Positions 1 to 8,737 of a stretch of DNA of 64,000 bases are shown here, in pieces. The stretch comes from Nereida ignava (GTDB taxonomy: Bacteria; Pseudomonadota; Alphaproteobacteria; Rhodobacterales; Rhodobacteraceae): positions 124,001 through 188,000 of the forward strand of contig NZ_CVPC01000002.1 in the NCBI RefSeq assembly GCF_001049735.1, given 5' to 3'. The position numbers and the translations under genes are program-made. Each line of letters opens with the position of its first letter. The stretch's first letter is position 1. Below the pieces are notes generated by a model. That model ran no database searches and had not been told where the DNA came from. It was given only the letters and a program-made list of their open reading frames with translations.

Positions 1-29
1 CTGCCGCGGGTGATGCGGGGAGCGAATAC

Positions 30-782
30 ATGTTTGGGATAACCTCTTGGGATTTCATTCCCGAGGCTTGGCCGCTGTTGCTGGTGACCGTGACTATCGC
101 TGGTTTGGTTCGCGGTTTTGCCGGCTTTGGCACCGCGATGATCTACATGCCCGTCGCCAGTTCCGTTTTTGATCCTTTCGTCGCACTGACCACCATGGTC
201 ATCCTCGACTTATTTGGTCCTGTTCCGGCGGTTCCACGTGCGATCCGCGATGGTGATCCCAAGGACGTGGCGCGGCTTGGGGTTGGCTATGTGCTGACGA
301 TGCCGATTGGATTGGCGATCCTGGGTGTCATTGCCCCCGAAGTATTTCGGTATGGCATTTCCACGGTTGCGCTTGTTTTGTTGGTTATTTTGATCGGCGG
401 CTTCCGTTACCGCGGGGTGCTTCATAAATGGTTGATTTACGTCACAGGTATGCTTGCAGGGTTCTTCGGCGGGACCAGCGGTCTTGCAGGGCCGCCTGTG
501 ATTTTGCTCTACATGGCCAGCTCGAAACCCGTTTCCGTGGTGCGGGCAAACAATATGTTGTTTTTGCTTTTGTCGGATTTGTTGTTGTTGGGCGTCATGG
601 GCGCAACAGGGCGCCTGAGTATTGAGGCAATCGTGATCGGTGCGGGCCTGACACTACCATATATGACGGGTATTTTGATTGGCACTCGCCTGTTTGATCC
701 CTCGCGCGAGGCAGTATATCGTCGGGTTGCATACACAATCATTGCTATTTCGGCGGTCTCTGGACTGCCGCTTTGGGACTAA
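30..782 (+). CDS. TauE/SafE (DUF81) family sulfite/anion permease
   Basis: A 250-residue, very hydrophobic protein with about eight predicted membrane spans, placed in the inner membrane. It carries the duplicated glycine-rich motifs of the TauE/SafE family: GFAGFGTAM near residues 29-37 and GGTSGLAGPP near residues 148-157. Family members export or take up sulfite, sulfoacetate or other small anions; the substrate here cannot be read from sequence. It sits 18 bases before the Mth938-like gene and the ccm block on the same strand, so it may be co-transcribed with them, although it has no obvious role in cytochrome c maturation. The ATG at 30 is preceded by a purine-rich GGGGAGCG. The gene could be longer only if the true start lies before the window, which the family length does not require. 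Confidence 0.85.
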   Translation: MFGITSWDFIPEAWPLLLVTVTIAGLVRGFAGFGTAMIYMPVASSVFDPFVALTTMVILDLFGPVPAVPRAIRDGDPKDVARLGVGYVLTMPIGLAILGVIAPEVFRYGISTVALVLLVILIGGFRYRGVLHKWLIYVTGMLAGFFGGTSGLAGPPVILLYMASSKPVSVVRANNMLFLLLSDLLLLGVMGATGRLSIEAIVIGAGLTLPYMTGILIGTRLFDPSREAVYRRVAYTIIAISAVSGLPLWD

Positions 783-800
783 TACGAAACGGGTAAAACG

Positions 801-1154
801 ATGCAGCTAAACGAAATTCATTACGATGATGCAGTGCCGGTTGATGGATACGGAGCAGGGTTCTTTCGTGTTGGTGGGCAAGTTTTTCAAGGGCCAATTT
901 TGGTAATGCCAAATGATGTGGTGCCTTGGGCGGGCTTTGAAGATGTTGCAGCAATTCAATCGTTTACAGATCAAATCGATGTTCTTTTTGTGGGCACAGG
1001 GGCGGAAATTGCGCATATCCCAACGTCCTTGAAGGCGGCCATTGAAGAGACAGGCATCGGTGTTGAGCCCATGTCGTCTCCATCTGCGTGCCGGACATAC
1101 AACGTGTTGGTTTCAGAAGGGCGTCGCATTGGATTGGCGCTGATCCCAGTCTGA
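801..1154 (+). CDS. Mth938-like domain protein (DUF498)
   Basis: A 117-residue soluble protein with the Mth938-like fold pattern. It has a beta-rich N-terminus with [11 protein letters not shown], a central GTG (residues about 70-72) after a VLFVG strand, and a late S[10 protein letters not shown] segment typical of the family. The molecular function of these proteins is not settled in bacteria; the mitochondrial relative NDUFAF3 assists complex I assembly. In Rhodobacterales this gene is commonly found between secDF and ccmA, and here its stop (TGA at 1152-1154) overlaps the ATG of ccmA by one base, indicating translational coupling. The start at 801 follows an AAACGGG purine stretch. Confidence 0.85.
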   Translation: MQLNEIHYDDAVPVDGYGAGFFRVGGQVFQGPILVMPNDVVPWAGFEDVAAIQSFTDQIDVLFVGTGAEIAHIPTSLKAAIEETGIGVEPMSSPSACRTYNVLVSEGRRIGLALIPV

Positions 1155-1774
1155 TGCTGGAACTTAATGACGTAGCCGTTGCCCGCGGTGGCATCACAGT
1201 GCTTGAAGGTGTCAGTTTTCATCTCGCCGCGGGCAATGCGCTGATTTTGCGGGGCGAAAACGGGATCGGAAAGACAACGCTGTTGCGCGCTATTGCTGGT
1301 CTTCAGCCGACAGTTAACGGAACGATCCAAGCGCCTGAGGAAAGTATTGCGTTTGCAAGTCACGCGGACGGAATTAAGGCGCAACTTACAGTGCGTGAAA
1401 ATCTGGAATTTTGGGCCGAAGTTTACGGCAACGCGTCATCGGATGTGGACGCCGCGATTCAAGCGATGAACCTTATGGAGTTGACTGATCGACCCGCCGC
1501 ACAAATGTCAGCGGGCCAAAAGCGCCGGCTTGGCTTGGGTCGCTTGCTCGTTACCGCAAGGCTAATCTGGGTACTTGACGAGCCTACAGTCTCGCTTGAC
1601 CGCGCATCAGTTGCGCTTTTCTCGGATGTTGTGCGGGCACATCTTGCGGGCGGTGGGGCTGCTCTGATTGCGACGCACATCGATCTTGGGATTGAGGCTG
1701 AAACGCTTGATTTAACACCATTTAAGGCCAAAGCGGATGTGACAGCCGATACCTTCGACGGGGACTACTGGTGA
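1154..1774 (+). CDS. ccmA: cytochrome c maturation heme exporter ATPase CcmA
   Basis: A 206-residue ABC ATPase of the CcmABCD complex, which releases holo-CcmE during System I cytochrome c maturation. Visible motifs are Walker [10 protein letters not shown], the ABC signature SAGQKRRLG (shorter and less canonical than LSGGQ, as is normal in CcmA), Walker B LIWVLDEP, and an H-loop IATHID. A longer reading from an ATG at 1088 is possible, but it would run through the end of the upstream gene. The ATG at 1154 overlaps the upstream stop as TGATG and begins directly with the family N-terminus MLELNDV. It is followed by ccmB with a GTGA overlap. Membership in a tight ccmABCDG operon supports the assignment. 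Confidence 0.95.
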   Translation: MLELNDVAVARGGITVLEGVSFHLAAGNALILRGENGIGKTTLLRAIAGLQPTVNGTIQAPEESIAFASHADGIKAQLTVRENLEFWAEVYGNASSDVDAAIQAMNLMELTDRPAAQMSAGQKRRLGLGRLLVTARLIWVLDEPTVSLDRASVALFSDVVRAHLAGGGAALIATHIDLGIEAETLDLTPFKAKADVTADTFDGDYW

Positions 1775-2433
1775 AGGCCCTTCTTCTTCGAGATTTACGG
1801 CTCGCAATACGGGCGGGCGGCGGCTTCGGCTTGGGTCTCGCGTTTTTTTTGATCCTTGCAACGCTTATCCCATTTGGTGTGGGCCCGCAGCCAGACGTCT
1901 TGGCTTCAATCGCGCCTGGCGTTCTTTGGGTCGGTGCACTTTTGTCATGCCTTTTGTCGCTTGAGCGTATTTTCGCGTTAGATTTTGAAGACGGCGCGCT
2001 TGATTTGATGGCTAGTTCGCCGCTCCCGTTAGAGGGCATCGTTGCGGTGAAATCGCTGGCGCATTGGTTAACAACGGGGCTGCCATTGGTCGTAGCTGCA
2101 CCGCTTCTTGGTCTTATGTTGAACCTTCCATCACAGTCTTACGGCTGGTTGCTGATGTCGTTGTTAATCGGAACGCCTGCGTTAAGTGTGATCGGCGCAT
2201 TCGGCGCGGCAATTACCGTTGGGTTAAAACGCGGGGGGCTGCTGATATCCCTTTTGGTTTTGCCGCTTTACGTACCAACGCTGATATTTGGTGCCGATGT
2301 GGTACGCCGCGCGGGCCAAGGGTTGGACGCCAGCGTACCTGCATTTATGCTCGCAGGGCTGACCTTAGGGGCAGTTGCAATCATGCCATTTGCGAGTGCT
2401 GCGGCATTGCGCGCAGGGCTCAAGGGATCGTGA
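1771..2433 (+). CDS. ccmB: heme exporter membrane protein CcmB
   Basis: A 220-residue integral membrane protein with six predicted transmembrane segments, the permease partner of CcmA in the CcmABCD complex of the inner membrane. It starts with GTG at 1771; the ccmA stop TGA occupies 1772-1774, so the two genes overlap by four bases. Family-typical features are the acidic loop after the second span ([11 protein letters not shown]), where CcmB is thought to contact CcmA, and the [12 protein letters not shown] segment in the C-terminal half. Length equals the usual 215-225 residues. The next gene, ccmC, follows after about 50 bases. Confidence 0.94.
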   Translation: MKALLLRDLRLAIRAGGGFGLGLAFFLILATLIPFGVGPQPDVLASIAPGVLWVGALLSCLLSLERIFALDFEDGALDLMASSPLPLEGIVAVKSLAHWLTTGLPLVVAAPLLGLMLNLPSQSYGWLLMSLLIGTPALSVIGAFGAAITVGLKRGGLLISLLVLPLYVPTLIFGADVVRRAGQGLDASVPAFMLAGLTLGAVAIMPFASAAALRAGLKGS

Positions 2434-2491
2434 GTGCGGTGCGACGGCGCATAGGGCTGACAATCGTGAAAAGAGGGGCTATTTGAAGCGC

Positions 2492-3226
2492 ATGTCACTT
2501 TGGGAATATGCAAATCCGCGCAAATTTATGGCGCTTTCGGGCAAACTTCTGCCGTGGACAGCCGTGGGTGCTGCGTTGTTGTGTTGTGTCGGCCTAATCT
2601 GGGGCTTTTTCTTCACGCCAGATGATTTTCGGATGGGCAGCACCGTTAAGATTATCTACATCCATGTGCCCTCTGCGATGATGGCCATTAATGTTTGGGT
2701 GATGATGCTGGTAACGTCCCTGATCTGGCTCATTCGGCGCCATCACGTCAGCGCGCTTGCAGCCAAAGCCGCAGCTCCAATCGGGATGGTGATGACGCTT
2801 GTGGCGCTGGCCACTGGTGCGATCTGGGGCAATCCGATGTGGGGAACCTACTGGGCGTGGGACCCGCGTTTGACATCATTCTTGATCCTTTTTCTCTTCT
2901 ATTTGGGATACATGGCGCTGTGGGAAGCGGTGGAGGACAAAGATACCGCCGCTGATCTGACCTCAGTGATGTGTTTGGTAGGATCAGTCTTTGCGTTGTT
3001 GTCACGCTATGCCACACGCTTTTGGAATCAAGGGTTGCACCAAGGCACATCTGTACCGGTCGCGACGGGCGAGAGGACAGTGGACGATGTGTTTTTCATC
3101 CCACTGGCCATATCGATGGTGGGGTTTGCGGTCCTTTTTGTCGCCCTAGTCTTGCTGCGCACGCGGACCGAAGTGCGCGCCCGCCGCTTGGCAGTTTTGA
3201 ATGCCCGCGAAAGGATGTCTGCATGA
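2492..3226 (+). CDS. ccmC: heme-handling protein CcmC
   Basis: A 244-residue inner-membrane protein with six transmembrane segments. CcmC loads heme onto the heme chaperone CcmE at the periplasmic face. The tryptophan-rich WWD motif is present as WGTYWAWDPRLT, and the flanking conserved histidines are in IYIHVPSAMMA and near GLHQGTS. The start is ambiguous: ATG at 2492 gives the family-typical MSLWEYANP. A TTG at 2483 adds three residues and is better spaced (four bases) from the AGAGGGG ribosome-binding site at 2472-2478, so both are plausible. The gene ends in an ATGA overlap with ccmD. Confidence 0.95.
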   Translation: MSLWEYANPRKFMALSGKLLPWTAVGAALLCCVGLIWGFFFTPDDFRMGSTVKIIYIHVPSAMMAINVWVMMLVTSLIWLIRRHHVSALAAKAAAPIGMVMTLVALATGAIWGNPMWGTYWAWDPRLTSFLILFLFYLGYMALWEAVEDKDTAADLTSVMCLVGSVFALLSRYATRFWNQGLHQGTSVPVATGERTVDDVFFIPLAISMVGFAVLFVALVLLRTRTEVRARRLAVLNARERMSA

Positions 3227-3390
3227 TTGATCTGGGAAAATACGCGGCGGATGTTGTGTTGGCCTATTGTATCTCGCTTGGTTTGATTTTGGGTCTTATT
3301 GGTCTTTCGATATATCGGGCAAAACGCATGAAAGCAGACCTTGCTGCGGCTGAGGCACGTATTGAGGCGCGGCAGAACAATGGCACTTAA
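3223..3390 (+). CDS. ccmD: heme exporter small protein CcmD
   Basis: A 55-residue protein with one transmembrane helix (about residues 10-30) followed by a positively charged, alanine-rich cytoplasmic tail ending in ARIEARQNNGT. This is the shape expected of CcmD, which holds CcmE to CcmABC and is needed for release of holo-CcmE. It overlaps the ccmC stop by ATGA and overlaps the start of ccmG by eleven bases. The assignment rests on size, topology and strict position in the operon, since CcmD sequence is poorly conserved. Confidence 0.9.
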   Translation: MIDLGKYAADVVLAYCISLGLILGLIGLSIYRAKRMKADLAAAEARIEARQNNGT

Positions 3391-3922
3391 GCCGCTGATG
3401 ATCATACCGCCCCTTATCTTTGTGGGGTTTGCCGGGCTTGTAGCGGCAGGGTTGTTCCGTGACGATCCCGATGCTTTGCCGTCCGCGCTGATCGGTCGAG
3501 AGGCGCCTCCGATTGTTGTGAGCCAACTGTCAAATAAACCAGAAATCCCGCCGGATGCGCTTAGTGAAGCGGGTGTTAAACTTGTTAACTTTTGGGCCAG
3601 CTGGTGCGCGCCATGCCGTGCAGAGCATGATCAACTGATTTCGCTCGCTGGAAATGGCATTCCTATTTATGGCGTGAACTACAAAGATGCTGGCAACGGG
3701 AACGCTATTGGGTTTTTGAATGAGCTTGGTGATCCGTACCGCGGCGTCGGTCAGGACTTAACTGGCCGTGCCACTGCGATTGAATGGGGCGTTTACGGTA
3801 TTCCCGAGACGTTCGTTGTTGATGCAAAAGGGCAGATCACATTCCGCTTCGCGGGCCCAATTACGCAAAGCATTCTGGAAAGCACCATCTTGCCCGAGAT
3901 TGAAGCCGCGCAGAATAAGTAG
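3380..3922 (+). CDS. ccmG: thiol:disulfide interchange protein CcmG/DsbE
   Basis: A 180-residue membrane-anchored periplasmic thioredoxin. The N-terminal hydrophobic segment (about residues 5-24) is an uncleaved anchor. The thioredoxin-fold active site reads WASWCAPCR, and a cis-proline region YGIPET follows. CcmG reduces the apocytochrome or CcmH disulfide before heme attachment. The ATG at 3380 lies inside ccmD. It closes the ccmABCDG run and is followed by a strong bidirectional terminator shared with acnA. Genes ccmE, ccmF, ccmH and ccmI are not in this window. Confidence 0.94.
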   Translation: MALKPLMIIPPLIFVGFAGLVAAGLFRDDPDALPSALIGREAPPIVVSQLSNKPEIPPDALSEAGVKLVNFWASWCAPCRAEHDQLISLAGNGIPIYGVNYKDAGNGNAIGFLNELGDPYRGVGQDLTGRATAIEWGVYGIPETFVVDAKGQITFRFAGPITQSILESTILPEIEAAQNK

Positions 3923-3977
3923 CGCATAACCCGCGTCTTCTTTTGTTCCTAAATATCCACTCAACACTTCAAACAAA

Positions 3978-4012
3978 AACGCCCCGCTGAATAAACAGCG
4001 GGGCGCTTTTAA
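3978..4012. terminator. bidirectional Rho-independent terminator between ccmG and acnA
   Basis: An inverted repeat with a ten-base-pair G+C-rich stem (3980-3989 with 3996-4005) and an AATAAA loop. It is followed by TTTT on the plus strand and preceded by AAAAA (a U-tract on the minus strand). It sits between two convergent genes and can serve both. Confidence 0.9.
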
Positions 4013-4028
4013 TTACTATGAGGCTAGC

Positions 4029-6716
4029 TTACGCAGCTTTGGCAAGGTTGCGCAGCACGTAGTGAAGCACACCACCGTTTTCGATGTATTCGATCTCGAT
4101 GTTGGTATCGATACGGCACTTCAGCATGATGTGCTTTTGTGACCCATCAGCCATTGTGATGGTCGCGGGTACTTCTTGTAGCGGTTCGATTGTATCGAGA
4201 CCGTTGATCGCCACAGTTTCTTCACCAGTCAAACCAAGTGATTTACGGCTGTCACCGCCTGTGAATTCAAACGGGATAACGCCCATGCCGACCAAGTTTG
4301 AACGGTGGATACGCTCAAAGCTTTCAGCGATCACAGCTTTAACACCCAAAAGGGCCGTGCCTTTAGCTGCCCAGTCACGGGACGAGCCCGCGCCGTACTG
4401 CTCACCACCAAAGATGACCAGCGGTGTGCCAGCTTCTTGATAGGCCATCGCCGCGTCAAAGATTGATGTCTCGTCGCCGTTCGGACCTTTGGTATAGCCA
4501 CCCTCAACACCGTCGAGCATTTCGTTCTTGATGCGAATGTTGGCAAACGTGCCGCGCATCATGACTTCGTGGTTACCACGGCGTGATCCGTATGAGTTGA
4601 ACTCACGGACAGGGACCTGACGCTCGACCAGATATTGACCAGCAGGTGTGGTGTCTTTGAACGAACCAGCAGGGCTGATGTGGTCGGTTGTGATCATGTC
4701 ACCAAGGACGGCCAAAACCTTGGCGCCTTCGATGTTTTCGATCTTCTTGGTCGCCATTGTGATGCCTTGGAAGTAAGGCGGGTTTTGCACATATGTTGAC
4801 GCAGCAGGCCAGTCGTATGTTTTTTCGTCAGTTGTTTCAACGGCTTGCCACTTGTCATCGCCTTTGAAGACATCTGCGTATTTCGACAGGAACGCTTCAC
4901 GGGTTACGGTTTGCTCAACCAGTTCGGCAACCTCTTGGCTGGTGGGCCAGATGTCTTTCAGATACACATCTTTTCCGTCTGGCGTCTGTGTGATTGGATC
5001 CGTCGCAAGGTTGATGTCCATCGTGCCCGCAAGAGCGTAGGCCACAACAAGGGGAGGTGACGCAAGATAGTTCGCGCGCACGTCTGGTGAAATCCGGCCT
5101 TCAAAGTTGCGGTTGCCAGACAACACTGATGTCGCAACCAAATCACCCTCGGCGATGGCTTCTGACAGCTCTTTCTGGATTGGGCCTGAGTTACCGATAC
5201 ATGTTGTGCAGCCATAGCCCACCAAGTTGAAGCCGATTTTATCCAGATCATCTTGCAGATCTGCTGCTTCGAGATACGCCGAAACAACTTGGCTTCCTGG
5301 TGCCAGGGAAGTTTTCACCCATGGCTTACGGTCAAGGCCAAGTGCAGCAGCTTTGCGCGCCACAAGGCCCGCGCCGATCATGACGTAGGGGTTGGACGTA
5401 TTGGTGCATGAGGTGATTGAGGCAATCACAACTTTACCTGATTCCATTGTGTAATCTTCGCCAGCGACGGGAACCTGTTTGCCCATTGGGCGCTTGAAGG
5501 TCTCTTCCATTTCTTTGGCAAATGCCGCTTTCGCGCCAGTCAATGCAACGTAGTCTTGTGGGCGCTTTGGACCGGAAATTGCCGGAACAATTGTGCCCAT
5601 GTCAAGGTGCAAGGTATCTGTGTAAACAGGTGCGTAATCATCACCGCGCCAGAAACCATTTTCCTTGGCATATGCTTCAACAAGGGCCACGCGATCTTCG
5701 TCGCGGCCTGTGTTGCGCAGGTAGCGCAGTGTTTCGTTGTCGATTGGGAAGAAGCCACATGTCGCACCATATTCAGGCGCCATGTTGGCAATTGTCGCAC
5801 GGTCGGCCAGTGGCAATTTATCAAGACCTGCGCCATAGAATTCGACGAACTTGCCAACAACGCCTTTGGCACGCAGCATTTCAACAACCTTCAGGACCAA
5901 GTCGGTACCTGTGGTGCCTTCCATCATGGCACCCGTCAGCTCAAACCCGATAACTTCGGGGATCAGCATGGAGATAGGCTGACCAAGCATTGCGGCTTCG
6001 GCTTCAATACCGCCAACGCCCCAGCCAAGAACAGCAGCACCATTCACCATTGTGGTGTGGCTGTCTGTACCAACAAGCGTGTCAGGGTATGCAACGTCCA
6101 CGCCGTTCTGATCTTTGTCAGTCCAGACAGTTTGCGCAAGATACTCAAGGTTTACCTGGTGGCAGATACCTGTGCCGGGGGGCACAACGCGGAAGTTATC
6201 AAATGCTTTTTGGCCCCATTTCAGGAAGGTATAGCGCTCCATGTTGCGCTCGTACTCACGGTCCACGTTCATTTGGAACGCGCGCGGGTTGCCGAATTCG
6301 TCAATCATTACAGAGTGGTCGATGACCAGATCAACAGGGTTCAGCGGGTTGATTTTGTCAGGGTTGCCGCCAAGCGCCACAATGCCGTCGCGCATCGCTG
6401 CAAGGTCAACAACGGCCGGAACGCCTGTGAAATCCTGCATCAAAACACGGGCAGGGCGGTAGGCGATCTCGCGTGGGTTTTTGCCGCCTTTGGCACCCCA
6501 TTCGGCGAATGCTTTGATATCGTCAACGCTAACCGTTTTGCCATCTTCAAAGCGCAGCATGTTTTCCAAAACGACCTTCAGGGCCGCGGGCAATTTCGCG
6601 AAATCACCCAAGCCAGCAGCAGTCGCTGCGGGAATCGAGTAATAGTCGATGCTTTGTGCACCAACTGTAAGCGTTTTGCGGGTTTTTGCGCTGTCATGTC
6701 CGACTGTAATGGTCAT
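4029..6716 (-). CDS. acnA: aconitate hydratase AcnA
   Basis: An 895-residue cytosolic [4Fe-4S] enzyme of the TCA cycle that isomerises citrate and isocitrate. Cluster-ligand motifs are visible: SCTNTSNP and GYGCTTCIGNSGP. The C-terminal swivel domain carries GGEQYGAGSSRDWAAKG. Length fits the AcnA/IRP1 branch (about 890 residues). An in-frame ATG lies five codons upstream, but the ATG at 6716 is preceded by GGAAGG at seven-base spacing and gives the family-typical MTITVGHDS, so it is preferred. It is convergent with ccmG and shares its terminator. A perfect palindrome lies about 100 bases upstream (see 6816-6825). Confidence 0.97.
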   Translation of the reverse strand: MTITVGHDSAKTRKTLTVGAQSIDYYSIPAATAAGLGDFAKLPAALKVVLENMLRFEDGKTVSVDDIKAFAEWGAKGGKNPREIAYRPARVLMQDFTGVPAVVDLAAMRDGIVALGGNPDKINPLNPVDLVIDHSVMIDEFGNPRAFQMNVDREYERNMERYTFLKWGQKAFDNFRVVPPGTGICHQVNLEYLAQTVWTDKDQNGVDVAYPDTLVGTDSHTTMVNGAAVLGWGVGGIEAEAAMLGQPISMLIPEVIGFELTGAMMEGTTGTDLVLKVVEMLRAKGVVGKFVEFYGAGLDKLPLADRATIANMAPEYGATCGFFPIDNETLRYLRNTGRDEDRVALVEAYAKENGFWRGDDYAPVYTDTLHLDMGTIVPAISGPKRPQDYVALTGAKAAFAKEMEETFKRPMGKQVPVAGEDYTMESGKVVIASITSCTNTSNPYVMIGAGLVARKAAALGLDRKPWVKTSLAPGSQVVSAYLEAADLQDDLDKIGFNLVGYGCTTCIGNSGPIQKELSEAIAEGDLVATSVLSGNRNFEGRISPDVRANYLASPPLVVAYALAGTMDINLATDPITQTPDGKDVYLKDIWPTSQEVAELVEQTVTREAFLSKYADVFKGDDKWQAVETTDEKTYDWPAASTYVQNPPYFQGITMATKKIENIEGAKVLAVLGDMITTDHISPAGSFKDTTPAGQYLVERQVPVREFNSYGSRRGNHEVMMRGTFANIRIKNEMLDGVEGGYTKGPNGDETSIFDAAMAYQEAGTPLVIFGGEQYGAGSSRDWAAKGTALLGVKAVIAESFERIHRSNLVGMGVIPFEFTGGDSRKSLGLTGEETVAINGLDTIEPLQEVPATITMADGSQKHIMLKCRIDTNIEIEYIENGGVLHYVLRNLAKAA

Positions 6717-6815
6717 TTGGCATCCTTCCAAAGGGCTACGATTGATCAGGTTTAGGTGCGGTTTAGCGTTGTTCGGTTCATAAAATCAACGGCTAATCGA
6801 CGTTTTGGTATATTT

Positions 6816-6825
6816 TTGTATACAA
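6816..6825. promoter_or_regulatory. perfect palindrome TTGTATACAA, possible GntR-type operator
   Basis: A ten-base perfect palindrome in the divergent intergenic region between acnA and the DUF1223 gene, about 100 bases from either start. TTGTATACAA-like sites are typical of FadR/FCD-type GntR repressors. No regulator gene is adjacent, so the assignment is an inference from motif shape only. Confidence 0.35.
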
Positions 6826-6939
6826 TTGCACACCGAAATACGGCGCAACCACGCGTTTGGTTGTCATATGGCTCGCAAAACCTTGATTGGCGCATGGGGC
6901 TCGCGTGCGTTAGGAAGAGGGAAATCTGAGGAAGACCAC

Positions 6940-7641
6940 ATGAAGCAGTTTATATTTGCAGCGGGTATGGCGGCAGTTGGCGCATTTGGCAGCGTGGGTC
7001 CAAGTGCGGCGGACGATCATCCGATAGTGGTCGAATTGTTTACATCGCAGGGGTGTTCAAGTTGCCCCCCTGCAGATGCGTTGCTTCATGAATTGGCCGC
7101 CCGCGATGATGTCATCGCGTTGGCGTTGCACGTTGATTATTGGGATTACATCGGCTGGAAAGACAAGTTTGCAAATCCGGCCTTTACCAAACGACAAAAA
7201 GGCTACGCCCGCGCGGCTGGATCGCGGTCAATCTATACGCCGCAGATGATCGTAGGCGGGGTTGATCATGTGGTTGGTTACAAGCCGATGCAATTGGCTG
7301 AATTTGTCCAAGAACACCGAAGTTTACAGGCAACAGTTGATGTAGGGCTGACCCGTTCCGGTGATCAGCTTGAGGTAACGGCGCAAACTGATGAGCCACG
7401 CCAAATGGTTGTTCAACTGGTACGCTATACCCCGTTGCAGACTGTCGCGATTGAGCGCGGAGAGAACCGCGGTAAGACTTTGGAATACGCCAACGTCGTC
7501 CATGATTGGCAAATGGTCGGCAAATGGGATGGCCGTGCGCCACTGTCGTTAAGTGTTGATAGCGCCGAAGACGGACCTGTTGTGGCGATCATTCAAGCGG
7601 CAACGCACGGTGCAATCTTGGGTGCTGCGCGGCTGCGTTAG
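6940..7641 (+). CDS. DUF1223 periplasmic thioredoxin-like protein
   Basis: A 233-residue secreted protein. The first 22 or so residues form a signal peptide ending near PSAADDHP. The mature part begins VVELFTSQGCSSCPPADALL, the DUF1223 signature, with a C-x-x-C pair in a thioredoxin-like fold. The biochemical role of the family is not established; a redox function is plausible. The frame is open from 6805, but ATG at 6940 has a GAGGAAG ribosome-binding site five bases upstream and begins directly with the signal peptide. Its stop codon abuts the stop codon of the convergent acyltransferase gene with no base between, so no terminator separates them. Confidence 0.88.
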   Translation: MKQFIFAAGMAAVGAFGSVGPSAADDHPIVVELFTSQGCSSCPPADALLHELAARDDVIALALHVDYWDYIGWKDKFANPAFTKRQKGYARAAGSRSIYTPQMIVGGVDHVVGYKPMQLAEFVQEHRSLQATVDVGLTRSGDQLEVTAQTDEPRQMVVQLVRYTPLQTVAIERGENRGKTLEYANVVHDWQMVGKWDGRAPLSLSVDSAEDGPVVAIIQAATHGAILGAARLR

Positions 7642-8589
7642 TCAGTTAGAAGACACGCCAAGAATATTCTTCCAACGTCGGTGTATCCAAAACCACTGTT
7701 CGGGATGGGCGTAGACCTTTTGTTCTAATCGCCGGTTCAACTCAAGCATAATCGCCTCTGGGCTGTCACCTTCCACGGGCGCCTCTAATTCGGTTTTAAA
7801 CGTGATGCCGTCCGCGTTGCGGATGCAGAAATATGGCAGCACCAGCGCGTCAAACTTCAAGGCCAGTTCGCCAATGCTTTGCGCCGTGCGCGTTGGTTGC
7901 CCCATAAACGGAATTTCTGGGGAGCTTCCTGAGTAAATGTCATATAGCAAAACCAATGGGCCGCCCGCGCGCAGATGTTTGACAAATCCCCGTGTCCCAC
8001 TGCGTCCTTGGGCAAACATCGGACCGCTTACGCTTTGCATGGCCTCCACGTAGTGGGCGTTGAAGAACGTGTTTTTCATCGGTCGGTAGAGCGCGCCGAT
8101 CGTGATCCCCTGGTCTTTCAAAAGGATCCGAAGTGCTTCGTAATTGCCGAAATGACCTGTCGCAAAAATCACAGGACGACCAACATCAAGGGCGGCGCGT
8201 AGGGCTGTCATACCGTCGCCGCTGATCGTGCCTTGGCGAACGACTTTTACCAGATCGTTGAGAGAGTAATTCTCAATGACAGTGCGGCCAGCGTTGTCAC
8301 AAGCTGCTTTGGCAAGTCTGCGAATTTCCGGCTTTGGCATCTGCGGAAACACCAGCGCAAGATTTCTTTCCGCGCGTTTCCGATACCCAGCCAGTCGCGC
8401 AATACCACCCGATACAATTTGCCCCATCAACCGCACACGCGTTTTGTAGGGTAGACGTTTTGTGAGCCAGATCAGTGTGCGTAATACAAGATCAGTTAAC
8501 CAATGTTGGACTGTCACGCGGTCAAGCATAGAGGCAAACCGTGTCTCTGATTTTGTCGCAGATGTTTGGGGCTCAACGGGGCGGGGCAT
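7642..8589 (-). CDS. LpxL/HtrB-like lysophospholipid or lipid A acyltransferase
   Basis: A 315-residue inner-membrane-associated acyltransferase of the lauroyl/myristoyl transferase family, which adds secondary acyl chains to lipid A. The catalytic H-x4-E motif is HFGNYE, followed by a downstream G-x-LYRPMKN segment and a C-terminal WFWIHRRWK typical of the family. Length matches LpxL (about 300). The first ATG at 8589 is used; an internal ATG about 20 codons later is possible because the N-terminal MPRPVEPQTSAT stretch is polar. The substrate (lipid A against another glycolipid) cannot be fixed from sequence. Confidence 0.88.
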   Translation of the reverse strand: MPRPVEPQTSATKSETRFASMLDRVTVQHWLTDLVLRTLIWLTKRLPYKTRVRLMGQIVSGGIARLAGYRKRAERNLALVFPQMPKPEIRRLAKAACDNAGRTVIENYSLNDLVKVVRQGTISGDGMTALRAALDVGRPVIFATGHFGNYEALRILLKDQGITIGALYRPMKNTFFNAHYVEAMQSVSGPMFAQGRSGTRGFVKHLRAGGPLVLLYDIYSGSSPEIPFMGQPTRTAQSIGELALKFDALVLPYFCIRNADGITFKTELEAPVEGDSPEAIMLELNRRLEQKVYAHPEQWFWIHRRWKNILGVSSN

Positions 8590-8737
8590 GCGTGTTAGGC
8601 TTTGCTTTCAGTCGTTTCTTTGGTGCTGAAGGCCACGAATGGCACACCATTTCAACGGTGTAGCTGTCAGAACGCCCTGACGCAATGATGGTAAGATATG
8701 TGCGAGTGATAGGACGTGAATATCGCGCGTCGGCGGT

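Noticed and set aside
5556-6755. 399-codon open frame antisense to acnA
   Set aside because: Shadow of the strongly biased acnA coding strand; no family similarity, no ribosome-binding site, and acnA itself is certain.
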